A stretch of DNA of 64,000 bases, taken from Certhia americana (lineage: Eukaryota; Chordata; Aves; Passeriformes; Certhiidae). The notes under the pieces were generated by a model. The model was not told where the DNA came from. It searched no databases and saw only the letters and a list, made by a program, of their open reading frames with translations. This document shows, piece after piece, positions 12,901 through 25,552 of the stretch; position 1 is the first letter of the stretch; each line of letters opens with the position of its first letter. The stretch lies in the NCBI GenBank assembly GCA_018697195.1, contig CM031879.1, positions 46,026,048 through 46,090,047 on the forward strand, written 5' to 3'. A program made the position numbers and the translations under genes.

Positions 12901-15900
12901 AACTTGAGGATCTGATATTTGTAAAGGTTAATTTGCACACTCATCATCCAACTGATCCGGATTCTAAAAGTTTCTTTAAGATAAGACCATCTTCACTGAT
13001 AAAAAGAGCTTGTGCTTGTGTATTCCTAAATTTTCTCTGTGGAACGCTAGAGGAGACAAACACATGGACAAGAACTTCTTCAATACAGTTAGACAAGGTC
13101 AGCATTATGCTCTAATACAGTCTGATACAGTCTTTGCACTTATCAGGCTAGATGTAGTGTAGCAAAAACCACAAGAAGATGGTTACTAAAACAGAAAACC
13201 CCTCTAATTTTGTCTGTTAAAGACAGGCTGCTACTTGCTTTTCTCTGGAATCTGTTAATTGTTTTTTCCCTTCCTTTTTCCCCCTGTTTAAATAAAATTT
13301 TTGTGTGATGACTCATGGCAGGAAACAGGACTGCTTTGTGTCCTTCTGCAAGCTCCAGAAGGCATATGTAGGTCAACAGAGCATGTACAGAATGTCCTGC
13401 TAACCAGAATGCAATGCATGGTAAGTTAACAGGTTCATATAAGGCGTAAATTTCCCTGCCAGTAAACTCTCTCAGCTGAACTGGGAATAAATATAACACC
13501 AGTTAATTATAGTGATCTGATGCTTTATCCTCTCAGCTCCTTAAGATCTCCGGGGGTCATTTTGGAAATTATCTACCTTTTTTATTATTTATTCAGCCCT
13601 GAAGTGCCAGAAAATTTATCTATTCTGGAACTGTGAACACTGGTTGTGAGAAGTAATTTCTAATCAGACGGAAATATGTTTTAAAACAATCCTTAGACTG
13701 CAAGGAATCCAAATCTTATCTGCCTTTCCTGGTGCAAACAAAACTACAAAATGCTGCTGGATAAATTTAAGACCTTGAACCTTTCTGTACTGATGCAAGT
13801 TGGAAGTAAAGTTGGAAAAACAGAGAAGAGAAAAAGTCTGACTTAGTTTCACCCTTTATATGTCAACCACAGAGAAAGGCTCAAAAAAAAATCATGCCAG
13901 TTCTTGTTGGACATACTCAGTATATTTCCCTCACAGGAGTATTGAAAATGTGTCCTTGTAAGAAAATGCCAGTTATCAAAAGCACACAATGTCCCTGGGA
14001 AACATAAGCCATATACAAAGGTCAGGAGACCTCTTGTAAAATGGCAGATTTTACCTCATTTGAGGGGTTAGGACTCTTTGTTTCAGACTGGAGAGAAGTC
14101 ACACAGAGAGGGGTTTGAAGAGGGTCAAATGAACTATGCAGAGGCTGAGATGAGCTCTGTTCTGCAAAGAAGGGGTTTCAGCTGGGGTCCTGGGAGAAAA
14201 CTATCAATCTCAGCTCTTTCAGCTTTACCCAGTTAGGCTTCTTCTTGTTCAACAGTTAGGTCAAGGAGAGGCATCAGATCAGTGAACTCCTTTCAGCCAT
14301 GCATTTCTCTTAGCCAGCCTCATCTGCTGAAGCACACTGTGCTTGTGCTCAGTTGGGAACAGATTTCATTGCACTGTGTCTTGGAAATGGTTTCCATCTG
14401 GTTTTTATACTGTAAATTCTGAATTCTATGCAATTACTTTAGCCCAGGTTTTAAAATATATCCATATAGTTTTGCAAGAGATTTCAACTGCTAAGCACCA
14501 TTTCTCCAATGCTGTTCGTGAACCACTGAATTTCCCTTAGCAGGATACCTCAACCAAGGACATCTTGAAATTGTAGCATGATGTTTACTTGTCATGCTCT
14601 GGTGCTGCATGAACTTGAGCTTTTCAGATCTGGCATTTTCAACCAAGAAGCTGAGCAAGTAGGAAATTTTGTAGGCTTTGGTTTTGACACTTTCTTCATC
14701 ATCCTGAGAGATAATCTCCATTGGTTCATCTCCTGATTGTCTGTATATCCTGTTAATAGTTCAGGAACAAACAAATATATACCTCAGCATTTAGCTGTAA
14801 TAACATGAATTTGTCCCTTTCAAGTTACTGCTGACAGCACAGGAACAAAATCTTGGGGGAAATAAAAGACAGAAGGCTTGAATCCTAATGTTCAAGAACG
14901 GATAGAATTTTATTTTCTTCAAATTTCTCTATAGTCAAAAAACATTTATCATAACACCATTTCCAACAGAAAAAAAAGAAAAGAAAAATTAAAAAGAAAC
15001 AAAAACAAAACAAAACAAAAATCCAGCAAATCCTTTAACCTGTAAATCTGCCAGCCAGTATTCCAGATCCTGGATTGCTGGGTTTTTTAGCTTTAAGATG
15101 ACAAAATAACCTGACACAGCAGAGCTGAGAGCTGTAAGAACCCTGAGGTCGAACCAGTACGGAAATCGGATGTGACTGTGTGAGAGGGGTGTAGGGCATC
15201 AGGCTGCTCACTGGAGTTGCTTGCTGCAAAGGGGCCTCCATTCCATTAGTCAAAGTCTCTGGTGTTGAGAGTGTGTCTGCCAGAATGCTCCTCAATAGTC
15301 AGACAGCAATGTTTCCTTAACAGGAGGGCTGTGAAATACCTGCCTTCTTCACTTGTCAGGTTTCTGTCCATTTTGCTGAGATGCAGATATGAGCTCAGCA
15401 AGTTTATCCTTCAACCTTCTCTCTTTCTTGGAGCTTTATCAGCAACTCAGCAGGTGACAGCAAACATCTATCTATAGAGGTATGCAGGTGGAAATAGAGA
15501 AAAAAAATGGAACAAATCTTTATTGTCCAAATACTAGGCCAAGTGCTAGCAAGGATGAAATTTTCTTTTCTTTTATCACTTTTTGATGCTTTCTTTTCCC
15601 AGTTTGAAGTGCACTTGAAAAGAACACAGTTTTTTCACTTGCAGTTCATTTGTACGCAACCATCAAGCCTATATAGAGTTGATACTCACTTAGAGAGCAT
15701 CTGAGGAATCTGCAGCTGTGACTGTAATTGCACACTCAGGCCTTGTGGTAAATGATCAGAATTGTGCAGCGTTGCTCTAAGTTGGTAAGGAATTGATGAG
15801 GCTGGTTGAGAAAAACATGAGCTGGACCCCTTGCTTATCTTTGCAGCTGGCTTGAGCAAGGCCTAATGATTGAAGTATCCTCCATAGAAAGAACAGGGAT

Positions 15901-16716
15901 CTTTCAGGGGGATCACCATGAGGCTATATTAAAGCACAGGAGGAGAGAAAGGTGTGGCAACTCTAAGGTCTGTACCATTTTCTGCACAGCCTCGTAAACA
16001 AGTTGTAACTGCAAACACTTCTACATTCTGCAGTTGTGTTTAGAGGGGAGGTTGACATCAGGTTGATACAATCTGAGGAGAAAGTTGTACACAAGTAAAT
16101 GTAGAAGTTGATCCAGGTGTTGAGGAATGTAAGATGGAGGGCAATAGGCAGCAGAATGGCTCATCTGAAACATACGTGGATTCTGTGTGATCTTGTTTCC
16201 TGCAGGACTCTCACGTGTAAGTAGGTGAGATGACTCAGAGCCAGCTTCTTGGATATATTCGTCAGTGCTTCTGTGGGAAGCCAGAAAACAGCAGGAAGGT
16301 TAGAAAGGTCTCTTCTTTGTTGGTCTTCAGATGCAATGAGGTCATTCCTTCTATTCTTGATATAATCTAGCAGTGAAATAAAGCCATTTCCTGAAACTAT
16401 GTGAGTCCTACTGACTCATTAGTTTTCCTTCAGTTGTCGTTGAAAAGAACAAGTGTGTTCTAAGGCAAAAGATGAAACACTTCTAAGGCAATTGTACATT
16501 CATTTTGGCCCGTTGGTCTGTTTCTAAATGTCTTCCAAGCCTTTTCTTTGTTAGTCATGTTAATTTAAGAGGTGTACATTGATGTGAGAACCTGGGTATC
16601 ATAATTATCACTGCCTTCCAGAACCAGGTTGTGGTTTTGTTTTGGTTTTGTTTCTTTGGGTTTTTCTGTGTCATATACATTCATAGATTTCCATGTATCT
16701 TTTTTTCCTTTTCCCC
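6933..16716. other. Gene-free DNA between LTR copies
   Basis: Nearly 10 kb with no recognisable exon, RNA gene or retroviral internal sequence. Segments near 8.7-8.9, 10.1-11.5 and 11.7-12.0 kb are somewhat less AT-rich and could be unrecognised old repeats, but I cannot name them. Small direct repeats occur, such as ttctcatgtga twice near 8794 and 8836. An A-rich tract at 14966-15021 is listed separately. Confidence 0.5.
14966..15021 (+). repeat. A-rich tract with aaaac units
   Basis: Poly-A interrupted by G, T and C, ending in repeated aaaac units. No element is recognised immediately upstream. Confidence 0.75.
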
Positions 16717-16837
16717 CAGTGTGCTGATTTAACCACATTATCATTCTCATACTTACTTCAAAACATAGCACTTAACTGACTACTAAGAAGAAAATTAACT
16801 CTACCAGCTGAAAATTAATCCAGCTGAAACCAAGACA
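16717..16837 (+). mobile_element. ERV LTR 3' terminal fragment
   Basis: This matches the 3' end of the avian ERV LTR family that finishes with a cagtgtg...attatcattctcat block, aaaacatagcac, ctactaagaagaaaattaactct, an accagctgaaa block and a terminal accaagaca. It lacks the U3 part and so is a fragment. A small internal insertion (aaaattaatccagctg) looks like a local duplication of the agctgaaa motif. It is on the same strand as the LTRs at 6504 and 17163. Confidence 0.75.
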
Positions 16838-17162
16838 CTTGTAGGAAAATACCACATTGTTCTAGAAAAGCACCTCTTTGGGAGGAGATAGGCAAATTGC
16901 ACTCGTAATAGGAAAGGAAGCTGCAGATTTGCCCCTCAAAAATATTTATAGAAAAAATGACTTGGATTCAGGTACACATACATGTAGCATCACCGTATTT
17001 CTAAGTTCTCAACAGATATTGCCTCCTATGGACCTACACTTTTTCTTGCCCACAGTATGGCAGTCTCAAAATTAAAAATACCTTGTCATCTGTTTGTTTA
17101 AGATCAGAAGGCAAATGTTATATCCACTGATCAACTGGTAGGATACCCTAGTATTAACATGG
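16838..17162. other. Unassigned gap between two LTR pieces
   Basis: About 325 bp with no recognised feature. It separates an LTR 3' end from the start of the next LTR on the same strand, so it could be a remnant of LTR-flanking DNA. Nothing retroviral is readable in it. Confidence 0.45.
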
Positions 17163-17595
17163 TGTTGTAGGAATGGCACTCCCCAATATAGTGCTCCCAC
17201 TGAAACTCCAAACCACACATTGCTAGCCCACTCCCCCCTTTCCTCTCTGTCTCTAGAAGAACTGGAGGCACAAAAGGCAAAGATCACTGAAATAAGAAAA
17301 TGAAGAGCAACAAAAACAATATCAAAAGTGTATAAAAGAGAGAGTACAGAGCTTGACCTGACTACAGCCACACCATGCTGACCATTCTCTCTACTCAGAA
17401 TCAGCATTAACCCACTGCTCCATCCATCGCAATTGCTCCACCAGCAGGAACCCCTTCTCCCCTGGAAGCAAGAGAGTTTCTCCTCCTCTCCCTGCCCCCA
17501 GCAGTGACTGAGTGGTATGGAATAACTGCCAGGTCCTGGCCATACCCCCTCCCCTCTACTGCAAATTTAACGCCTTCCTGATTGGAACCAGGACA
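17163..17595 (+). mobile_element. Old endogenous retrovirus solo LTR (same family as 6504-6932)
   Basis: It starts tgttgtagg and ends ggaaccaggaca, giving TG...CA ends and 433 bp. Internal blocks shared with the 6504 copy are actccaaaccacac, aaaaggcaaagatcac, a polypurine aat/aac stretch, gagagtttctcc and gagtggtatggaataactgcc. The two differ by many substitutions, so they are not recent twins. No exact target-site duplication is visible. A short minus-strand frame across its 3' end is not a gene. Confidence 0.78.
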
Positions 17596-20500
17596 CAGGG
17601 TGCAATTGGTCTTAGCATTCCGCATTCTTCTCTGCCTCTTGATATTGACTATTTGTAAAAGAGAGCTGTTTGTTCATTTTTAAGGATCTTATGTTAATCA
17701 GTTCCTACCTGCTAGCATGCTTATATGGGAAACTGCCAAGGAAAACCATTTGCTTCAGTGAAAGACTAGATTTTAAATCCATACTCTTAATTTTAAAAAC
17801 TTTGATTTAAAGAGACCTTGAATTATTTTTTTAAAAGGGAAAAATTGCACTAATGTCCAGTACCATTCCACTTCAGACATGTTTACCCTTACAGAATGAG
17901 AGTTGTCCTACATTAGAAATTAAACACTGTGATCATTGGTCTGTGGTGGAAATGATTTTTTACACATTTGTTGTAACATTCCTCAGCTGTCACAATGCTC
18001 ATACCAATAGCCTTACATATCTAGGCATGCCATGATAAAACAGAACCACCTGTGAAATAATTATTACCTATGTGAGATACCTGCTGATGTTCCAATTAGG
18101 AACATACAAGTCTGTTCATGGTTGAATATATATATATATATGGTGATGTAATGGTCATAAATATGTCTCAGCCAGTCTTGGTTTAGATACTTCAAAGATA
18201 CATGTTTTTGTAGGTATATTAACCCAAGTTTATTGCATGCAAGTAAGGTGAGCACAATAGTACCTAGGCTTAGTTGTTAATTGAATGACTAGACTTGGTA
18301 GCTTACAAAGTAATTCTCTTCAGAAACCTTATTGTAAGTACTTAATTCTGCTTTGTAATACTACTGTGCAGGCATGCAGCTGTGAAAGGGATTTGAATAT
18401 ATAACCTTCTGCTTACAGATGCAATAATTTAATGCAGGAGAGTATGCAGTGTGCAAGGCTGCATTAGCTTTCTTTCTCAGGAGAGGAAGTTAGAGGAACG
18501 TGTTGTTAAAACTGAACTGTTGTGAACAGTGGGATCTCACACCAGAGATGTCATTGCAAAGGCATCCTAAATTGGTACTTTTATCTTGAATTGCTTAACT
18601 ACACATTTCTACTTTAATTACAAAATATGCACAAGTAGAGTTGCAGGGATATTGGCAAATAGGTCCTTCTTATCTGCATTCTACTCTCAGCTGTAGTTCA
18701 GCCTTGCTGCAGGAGAAAAATCATCATTTCACACCTCATCATTCAGTGACGTAGTTTGCACGCAGTCATTTTCTTAGCCACCACCACTCCGTGTTTGTAT
18801 GAGCTAAGGGGAAGGCTAAGCATTTTCCTGTAAGGACTCCACCACAGTTTGGGTTAGGGAGACACAGAAATAATCTCAGTGGGTGCAGTGATGATGTCAC
18901 TGCACAGAACTTTTTGTTCTTAACTCTCGTGAGCAGTCTAATGGATTGCTTCCCTTACAGCTCTCACTTCCTTCTTTCATCAGCATTGCACTTCCTGTCT
19001 CCAGTGGTCTTTCACAACCTCTCATTCTCTTTGGTTTTCCTGCAACCAAGCCCTTCCTTTTTTTTCCCTGCCATATAAAGCAGATAGACATATATCTATA
19101 AAGGCACACCCAGAAATTGAAAAACCGAGACAGAAATCATGGTATCAGCTACTGTTTTGCTCTACTTTTGTCTTTTTTGTCTTTCACGTCTGTCTTACTC
19201 TTTAGATTTTAAGCATTCCTAACCCTCCATAGTGGAAGTGTTAGTGCACTGTAAACCCCTAAATATTTTCAACAATCCAAACAACAGAACATTTAAGTGA
19301 AACCATTGCATAAAAGAGCTTGAAAATTATTTAACTTTATAAAAGTTTCCTCTTTCTCTCCCACACAAACACCTTTCCTGGGTTTTTCTTTACAATTAAA
19401 AAGATGATCTGGGACAACTGAAAAATTCATGTCCATGAAATCTAGGAAAAAAAATAGGGAAAATTAGCCATTTTCTTCAATTACAGAGTTGAGAATTATT
19501 AAATACAACCTAGTATTTTTTTTCTGAAGGGTTTTTACAATAAATCCAACTTTTGTTGTAATACATCTTTGTAAGATACTGTAATAGGATGTTTTGCCCT
19601 TTGTTTCTTACCTCCAATCAATGTAATTCTAGTATTTATTATTTCCATATCTCACTTTACTGTTAGATGCATGCTAGTCACATTTGCATCTTGAGACAGA
19701 AAGAGAGGAAAAAAGATCCCTACAGTGGTGTTTGGCCACAAAACCTTGCATTTCCAAAACATACAATGAAATTATGAGTTAGTATAAGCAAGGATAACTG
19801 TTGCTTTTCATATGAATGAAGGCAGTTACTTTAGTTATATGTCCCTAAGAAATTACCTATTTATTTTGCAGCTGAACAGTAAAATCAGCTTTTAATTCTT
19901 TAAAGTAGAGCAACCCAACCTAGGATGCTCAGACACTAGGGCATCATTGCTAATTGTCTTAGTGCACAGTATGGCAAGCTTTAGTTGACACCCCCAGTAG
20001 CTGGCTGTTTTCCTCAAGCATAGGCATCTCAGCTTCTGAAGTCCAGCTGCAGTAAACCCTCCAGTTCAAAGAAGATCCCACTTTGTCCTGTGCCAAGTTT
20101 CCCTCAACAGAGAAGGAACAAGTTGCATCCCAGGCTGCAGCCAGGGAATCTGCTTTTGGGAAGAACATCACACTGAGAGATGTGTATCGTGGACATGGTC
20201 TGTCATTGCTCCTATTGGCGTCATGGCTCTGTCTACTCCTGATTCACCACACGGCAGACAGGCATGAGTGATCCTGGGGGCCAGAGTGAGGGGAGGCGGC
20301 AGCACTGCATGTGACCTCTCTCACTTTGTGACCTCTTTTGTTGGGATGCAAAGTGTAGATTTCAGCAAGTCTCTGTAAACATGTTCCGGTTTGGGGAACT
20401 GTACTTTACCTACCTGCATTACTAATGCTACTGATGAAAGGAAAATACAACCCTGATGACCTGATTTTAGAGAGCAACTCCACTGCCTGAAAGCGATACT

Positions 20501-20599
20501 CTCCAATGGGCCGCTTCTGATCCGGGTCCTCACCAAGAGAACCAGAATTGGAGCAGAGATGGTCTGGAATGCCCTTTCACACCCCAGAAATCTCTCAGC
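17596..20599. other. Gene-free AT-rich DNA
   Basis: I saw no gene. A (TA)8 microsatellite lies at 18126-18141. The last 500 bp become more GC-rich toward the island at 20.6 kb. Confidence 0.6.
18126..18141. repeat. (AT)8 microsatellite
   Basis: Sixteen bases of uninterrupted alternating A and T. Confidence 0.95.
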
Positions 20600-20990
20600 T
20601 TGCCCTGTCTGTGGATTGGAGAGGGAGGCACAGCTGTGCGTGCCGGGATCCAGCCGCAGGGACGGCGGGAGCCAGATCCCGCAGCACCAGGCCAGCGCCG
20701 CCCGGGCACACCCAGCACCTGCCTACAGACACCGGCTGGGCCTCTTCTGCCTCAGCCGATCCTTGCTCCTGCTGCTCGCCCTGTTGGGGCCTGTTTCCAA
20801 GGCAGGCTCCCGCCCCCACACACTCCCTGCCATGTTCCGAACTGTCCGGAGGCACCTCGTCCCCAGCCCGGTTGCCAGGCAACTCCCGATCCCTCACGCC
20901 TTGCCAGGGAATGGGTCCCGCTGAGGCTGCCGTGGCCGTCGGCCCCAGGGGCCCCCTCCATAGGTTGGAGTCACCGAGCCCAGGCCGCAT
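20600..20990. promoter_or_regulatory. GC-rich CpG island with X-box
   Basis: A compact GC-rich island lies in AT-rich surroundings. It contains a perfect RFX X-box palindrome at 20871-20883, several CCGG and CGCC clusters and no TATA box. All reading frames stay open through parts of it (up to 177 codons) but give low-complexity Pro/Ala/Ser-rich translations with no domain. No strong donor was found on either strand. It could be a promoter or a distal RFX-bound element. Confidence 0.5.
20871..20883. promoter_or_regulatory. Perfect RFX X-box palindrome
   Basis: gttgccaggcaac consists of two perfect inverted half-sites, gttgcc and ggcaac, with one base between. This is a very good match to the RFX X-box, known from ciliary gene promoters, where RFX proteins bind as dimers. 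Its position inside a GC-rich island favours function. Confidence 0.65.
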
Positions 20991-21042
20991 TCCCTGCCTT
21001 GCCCTACACGGTTATGGGACTGCTGGCCACTCCGTGGCTCTG

Positions 21043-21076
21043 AAAAACATGATGAAAACATCTTGGTCATGTTTTT
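21043..21076. repeat. Perfect 10-bp inverted repeat with 14-nt loop
   Basis: The left arm aaaaacatga (21043-21052) is the exact reverse complement of the right arm tcatgttttt (21067-21076). The loop partly repeats the left arm (gaaaacat). No small-RNA hallmark beyond the short stem is visible. Confidence 0.6.
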
Positions 21077-22136
21077 GTTGACTAAAAGCAGAACCCTGGC
21101 ACTCAGGTGGGCTGCACAACCCAGTATCGTGCCCCCCCCACTGTGGTCTCGGTTCAGCCATCAGGCAGATGCGTTGTTTCCATGAATGCCATACGCTGGC
21201 AGATTCAGTTTTCTCTGAAGGTACTTTCGGGAGTTGAAAGTCATTTGCGCACCCGCGTGCACACGCTTGTGCATGGCCAAAGGGGAGACATCATGAAGGA
21301 ATCATCTAGAGTGGCAAACAAATCCCTAAAAGCATTTAGTTTCCTTTTCTAGGAAAACTACTCTTACCACTTAGCACTCTACCAGTGAATTAGCAAGTAA
21401 GTAATAAGTAAAACCATCCTTGGCAAGAAGCAGAATGGTATAAGGGAAACCCAAAACCTTTCTTGCACATGGATGTTACTTTTGAGTAATTTGAAGAAGT
21501 CACTTTAAAATTAGAGGGAGCAAGGCTGCTAAGAACCACATAAGCCTGCAAAGCACAAGCAGGTTATTCATCCAAGCAAAATCTGAAACAGCACAAACCT
21601 ATGACCCCTTTGCAACATGTAGGGGCTTTCCTGGACAAATAGCTTTACCTGTTTTTCAGTATAATTGTAGGATAATTCCAGTTCTCACAGTTTTGATGGA
21701 TATATGTATAAAAAAACAATTTTGGTTTTCTGCTCTTCCTCCAGCTCCAACAGGGATATTTTTCCCACAGAAAAGACTGCATTATAAATATGGCCCTACC
21801 CTATCATAATGAAGAAACTGAGTATGATGAGATAATATTTTGTTTTGAATTTTTCTAAGTTGTTCACCTCATTTTGAAACAAATGAGCTACATTTGAAAA
21901 GACGATTTTGTTAATAATTATTAGTTTGACTTATCTGATGAGCTTTGTCGAGAAAATTAAAATAAAATTCCAAGTGGTAAAACTATAGCAGAAAAACAGA
22001 AACAAAACAAGAACCTGTACCAGCTTGTGTTAAAAGGAACTAATAATTCAGCATTTTTAGCAAAAGGCAAAGAATAAAGGGAAACACATGATTTGTTGCA
22101 CAATAAAAACTGTGGACTCTTACTAGTTTGAGATAG
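21077..22136. other. Gene-free DNA
   Basis: No gene or named repeat was recognised. A plus-strand frame of 81 codons at 21107-21352 has no domain features. Confidence 0.55.
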
Positions 22137-22403
22137 GGGAGGCAGAAAGGTGTTTTAATTTTTGTACTGTTCATTCCCCTAATCAATTCTAATGGGCAGT
22201 AAATTAATCTTCCTCAAGTCAAGTCTCTTTTCCCAGTAGTAGTAACTGGTAAGTGATTTCACCGTCTATCTTGACTTTCCAAAGCTTGTCCACCCTATTT
22301 TTTCCAGCTGGTCCTGTTGAAGAGGGGGAGTGAGAGATCAGCTGGGTGGGGATCTGACTGTTAAATAAGGCTAAGCCACCACAGTCTGTTTTGTTGTCCA
22401 ACA
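22137..22403 (-). mobile_element. ERV LTR 5' portion
   Basis: Read on the minus strand it begins tgttggacaacaaaacag, then agactgtggtggcttagcc, a C-rich ccccacccagctgatctctcactccccc-like block, caacaggaccagctggaaaaaatagggtgg, aaagctttggaaagtcaagata, gaaatcacttaccagtta, aaaagagacttgacttgagg, and aaaacaccttt. This is the order found in the U3 part of another widespread avian ERV LTR family. The 3' part of the LTR is missing. Short frames within it are not genes. Confidence 0.7.
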
Positions 22404-22632
22404 TGTGGTTGAAGAAATTAGAGATAACGACAGTAGTTGGGAGAGGCAGTGCACAAAACTTGATCAGGACATTGCCAGGGAGTGGAGAAATTTGGGGGAG
22501 CTGTTTTGTTTTGTTTTTTTTTCATGTAGCAAGTGAAGCTTGTGGAGAATATGGGATTAATGTATGTATATTTATGTAATGTATAATGACAAAAGTTCAT
22601 TATGATATACTTTTTATGATATATTATGATAT

Positions 22633-22657
22633 ACATTTCCTGTATCATAGGAAATGT
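22633..22657. repeat. Perfect 9-bp inverted repeat with 7-nt loop
   Basis: acatttcct (22633-22641) pairs with aggaaatgt (22649-22657). It lies just after an AT-rich stretch with three atgatata copies. It may form a small hairpin. Nothing else suggests a terminator or small RNA. Confidence 0.55.
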
Positions 22658-22765
22658 CTCTGTGAGAGGGCTCTGCTACTGTGGTAGAGGGATAAGATTT
22701 TTTTCTACATGTACATGTTAGCCTCTTAGCCAAATTCTAAGTAAGCTTTCTCATCAGTGGCTTCA

Positions 22766-22843
22766 TCCTTCCTTCTTTCCTTCCTTCCTTCCTGCCTTCC
22801 TGCCTGCCTTCCTTTCCTGCCTTTCCTCCTTCCTTTTTTTTCT
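22766..22843 (+). repeat. (CCTT)n / CT-rich microsatellite
   Basis: Imperfect CCTT tetranucleotide repeats with CCTG variants run for about 75 bp and form a pure pyrimidine-rich strand. Confidence 0.9.
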
Positions 22844-25552
22844 CACTTCTCCAAATACACCAAAATTCTGGAGAAATCATCTAAAACTTTTCTACTAAGA
22901 CATGGAAATTAAATGCATGATGAAGTAAGAGCATGGCAGTTCTGCTCCATTGGTTGATGACTTCAGTCAGTACCAGTGACTGTCATGTGTTTTGGTTAAT
23001 TACATGCCTCAGTATTTGAAGAACGGTTGGATTTTATCTAAGCTATATTTATACAAGAAATTTTCATCTTTGTTTACCACATAATGAAACCCTACAGGAG
23101 GAAGTAATGACTCAGAATCTGGCCAAAAAATCCCAGATGACAATTTCAATTAGGAAGAGGCTTTAAAGGAAGACAATGACTTCTAGCAAAAATAACGGCC
23201 AACTTAATAAAGGCAAAACCTAAACCTTGATGGCTTCTTTTTTTTTAGAAATGCAATTGCTTTTTTATGTTTGTACAAATACAGTAAGGTTTAACTTATC
23301 CTTCATTTCCACTTTAAGACATAATGGAGAAAATTCAGCCCAAGCTGGAGATACAGAAGTATTTCACAAAATACACAAAACTGATAATTTTAAGTAAATA
23401 AATCCAAACAAGCTCTTTTTTATATTCCACCATTCATCTGTCATCCAATTTTTTATTTACAAAGTCTTCAGCAAGTCTGTAGAAGGTTTATCGTACTAGG
23501 ATTGAAAAAAAAAAAGGGAGACCTTTTAAAATACAGTTGAGGTAAGTCCCAGTTATTATGTAATTAACATCATTTTGAAAATTCACTACTGATAAGCCCA
23601 AGTATTTTACCTTTTTAAGTTGTTACTAAATCACTCTGTATCTGATTCTTCACTCGCAATTTCCTCCAGATACACATCATTTATTTATTGAGACATACCA
23701 TTTAATGAATTAACCCATGAGTCTTCCACTTTCTAGAAAGATCTAAAGCAGGCAAGACATTGGAAAAAAGCCTAAGGCTGGAGCTGAGAAGAAGAAAACA
23801 GAGAGAAGAATGATTTGCTCTGAGGGCTAGCCTTTTTACCAGTGTAGAAAATTTGCTTTTAAATAAAATATCTCCATTGCTCAACATTCAAGGTCAGTTT
23901 TTTTCATTTAATTTTCATTTATTTAGACTAAGTTAGGGTAGAAAAAAAAATCAGCCCACACATTTCAGATGATTTGCAGATGAAATCATCAGTTTATTTA
24001 CTGAAAACGTCCAATGTGCCTTACATTTCAGACATGTTCAGGCAGATTCCTTCTAACAGGTCAAAACATATTCCCAAGGAGGAATCATATAAAATATTCT
24101 TTAAATTTCTTTACACGATTCTAAAAATACTTATACTGGATACAATTTAATGAGATACATGTTCAAAAAACTGTGTAGTCTGAAGATAAAGCATCCTGCA
24201 TCTAAGAATTATTATGGGAGCCAAAATTGAGTAATAATTTCTCAAGTACTTCAGTAACAATGCTACTTTACCTGACTAGTTTGTATTACTTTGCATTTTT
24301 AGAGGGAGAAAGACATTTTCCAAACCAAGCTACTCCTAGAGCAATTTTCCTGAGCTAATGGAAAGAGAACTGTGTTCAGGAACTAAGTTTCAGTCAACAT
24401 ACTTGATGGCAACCAGCTTATTTCATGGCCACTGCATGAATACTTCTAGTGATTGTAGCCTTTATTTCAGTACTGCTTTTACAACTAGGTTTCCCAGTTC
24501 TCTCATATCAAATGAAACAACGGGAGATAAGCTATTGTTTCTAAAAAAAATGCTCCTGATTGGTGCTCAGAATTGACTTTATTTTTAGATCCTTTTGAAA
24601 AGGATCTTCATTTAATAGATTCCAGTTGTCAATCATGTCACATTTTGTTAAAATTACTTTTTCTTTCAAAGTCTGATACACTCTTTACTAGATGTTAAGC
24701 ATAAAAATTGACAGATATTTTGCCTATATCTCAAAATACTGATAGTTTAGTAGAACAAATTTAACAAGCTGTAAAAACATGTTTTTGTCACTAATTGGAC
24801 TCTGCACTTACCACTGAACTATACAAATATTGCTGCTACAAAATAAGATCTTCTTATTAAAACCAGAAATTAAGTTAGATGTAATTTGTTATGGTGGAGG
24901 CGGAAGGTAGCAAAGTGAGAGAAGACAACTCAGTGGGAAAAATGACTGGTAGGTGTTTAAGCTAAATATGTCTGCACAGCAAATAAATTAGTTATTACAC
25001 CAAAGTCACAACAAAGTAAGTTTGATCACAAAACACTTAAGCAGGAGAAAATGTACTTCATAACTAGTAAAATATATTTTTTAAAACTAACGTAATGTCA
25101 GAGAGGAATAGAAAATATTTAGAAATTTTCCACAAATCCTCTATTAGCTTTAAAGATAATAAATAATAACAGCATATTTTACAAAATTTGCATTACAGGA
25201 AGGTACTTAATCTACTGTGAAAAGTAACCTAAGTGCAAATGCTTTAAATATTAATTACATTAATTACATATTAATTCACTACAGGAAAATTTCCTCAAGT
25301 ATTTTGGTTATATTCTCCATGTTTCTCCTCTTTGTTCTTACACTGTAACGTTGATATATTTAAAAGATTTATGAAATGTCTTAACATAATTTCATAGATT
25401 TACTTAAGGTTTCTGTATTTAAAAAAAAAAAACAAACCTTGTATGAAAAAGGAATTTTAAAGGCCTTCTGTTTTTCTTCACCAGAAAGTTAACAAGCAAT
25501 TACTTTATCCATGACATTTTAAACTTCCATAGTGAAATTCTTGAAGACTGAA
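22844..25552. other. Gene-free AT-rich DNA
   Basis: No gene or named repeat was recognised. A 21-bp near-perfect palindrome at 24587-24607 is listed separately. Confidence 0.6.
24587..24607. repeat. 21-bp palindrome, 10-bp arms
   Basis: agatcctttt and aaaaggatct are exact reverse complements separated by a single g. The site is in AT-rich DNA with no adjacent gene. Confidence 0.6.

Noticed and set aside
6933..17162. Internal region of a full-length ERV provirus
   Set aside because: No primer-binding site or readable gag, pol or env segment was found, and the two flanking LTRs are strongly diverged.
20548..21081. 177-codon frame in the GC-rich island
   Set aside because: Composition follows local GC content. 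Overlapping frames of similar length exist on both strands and there is no recognisable domain.
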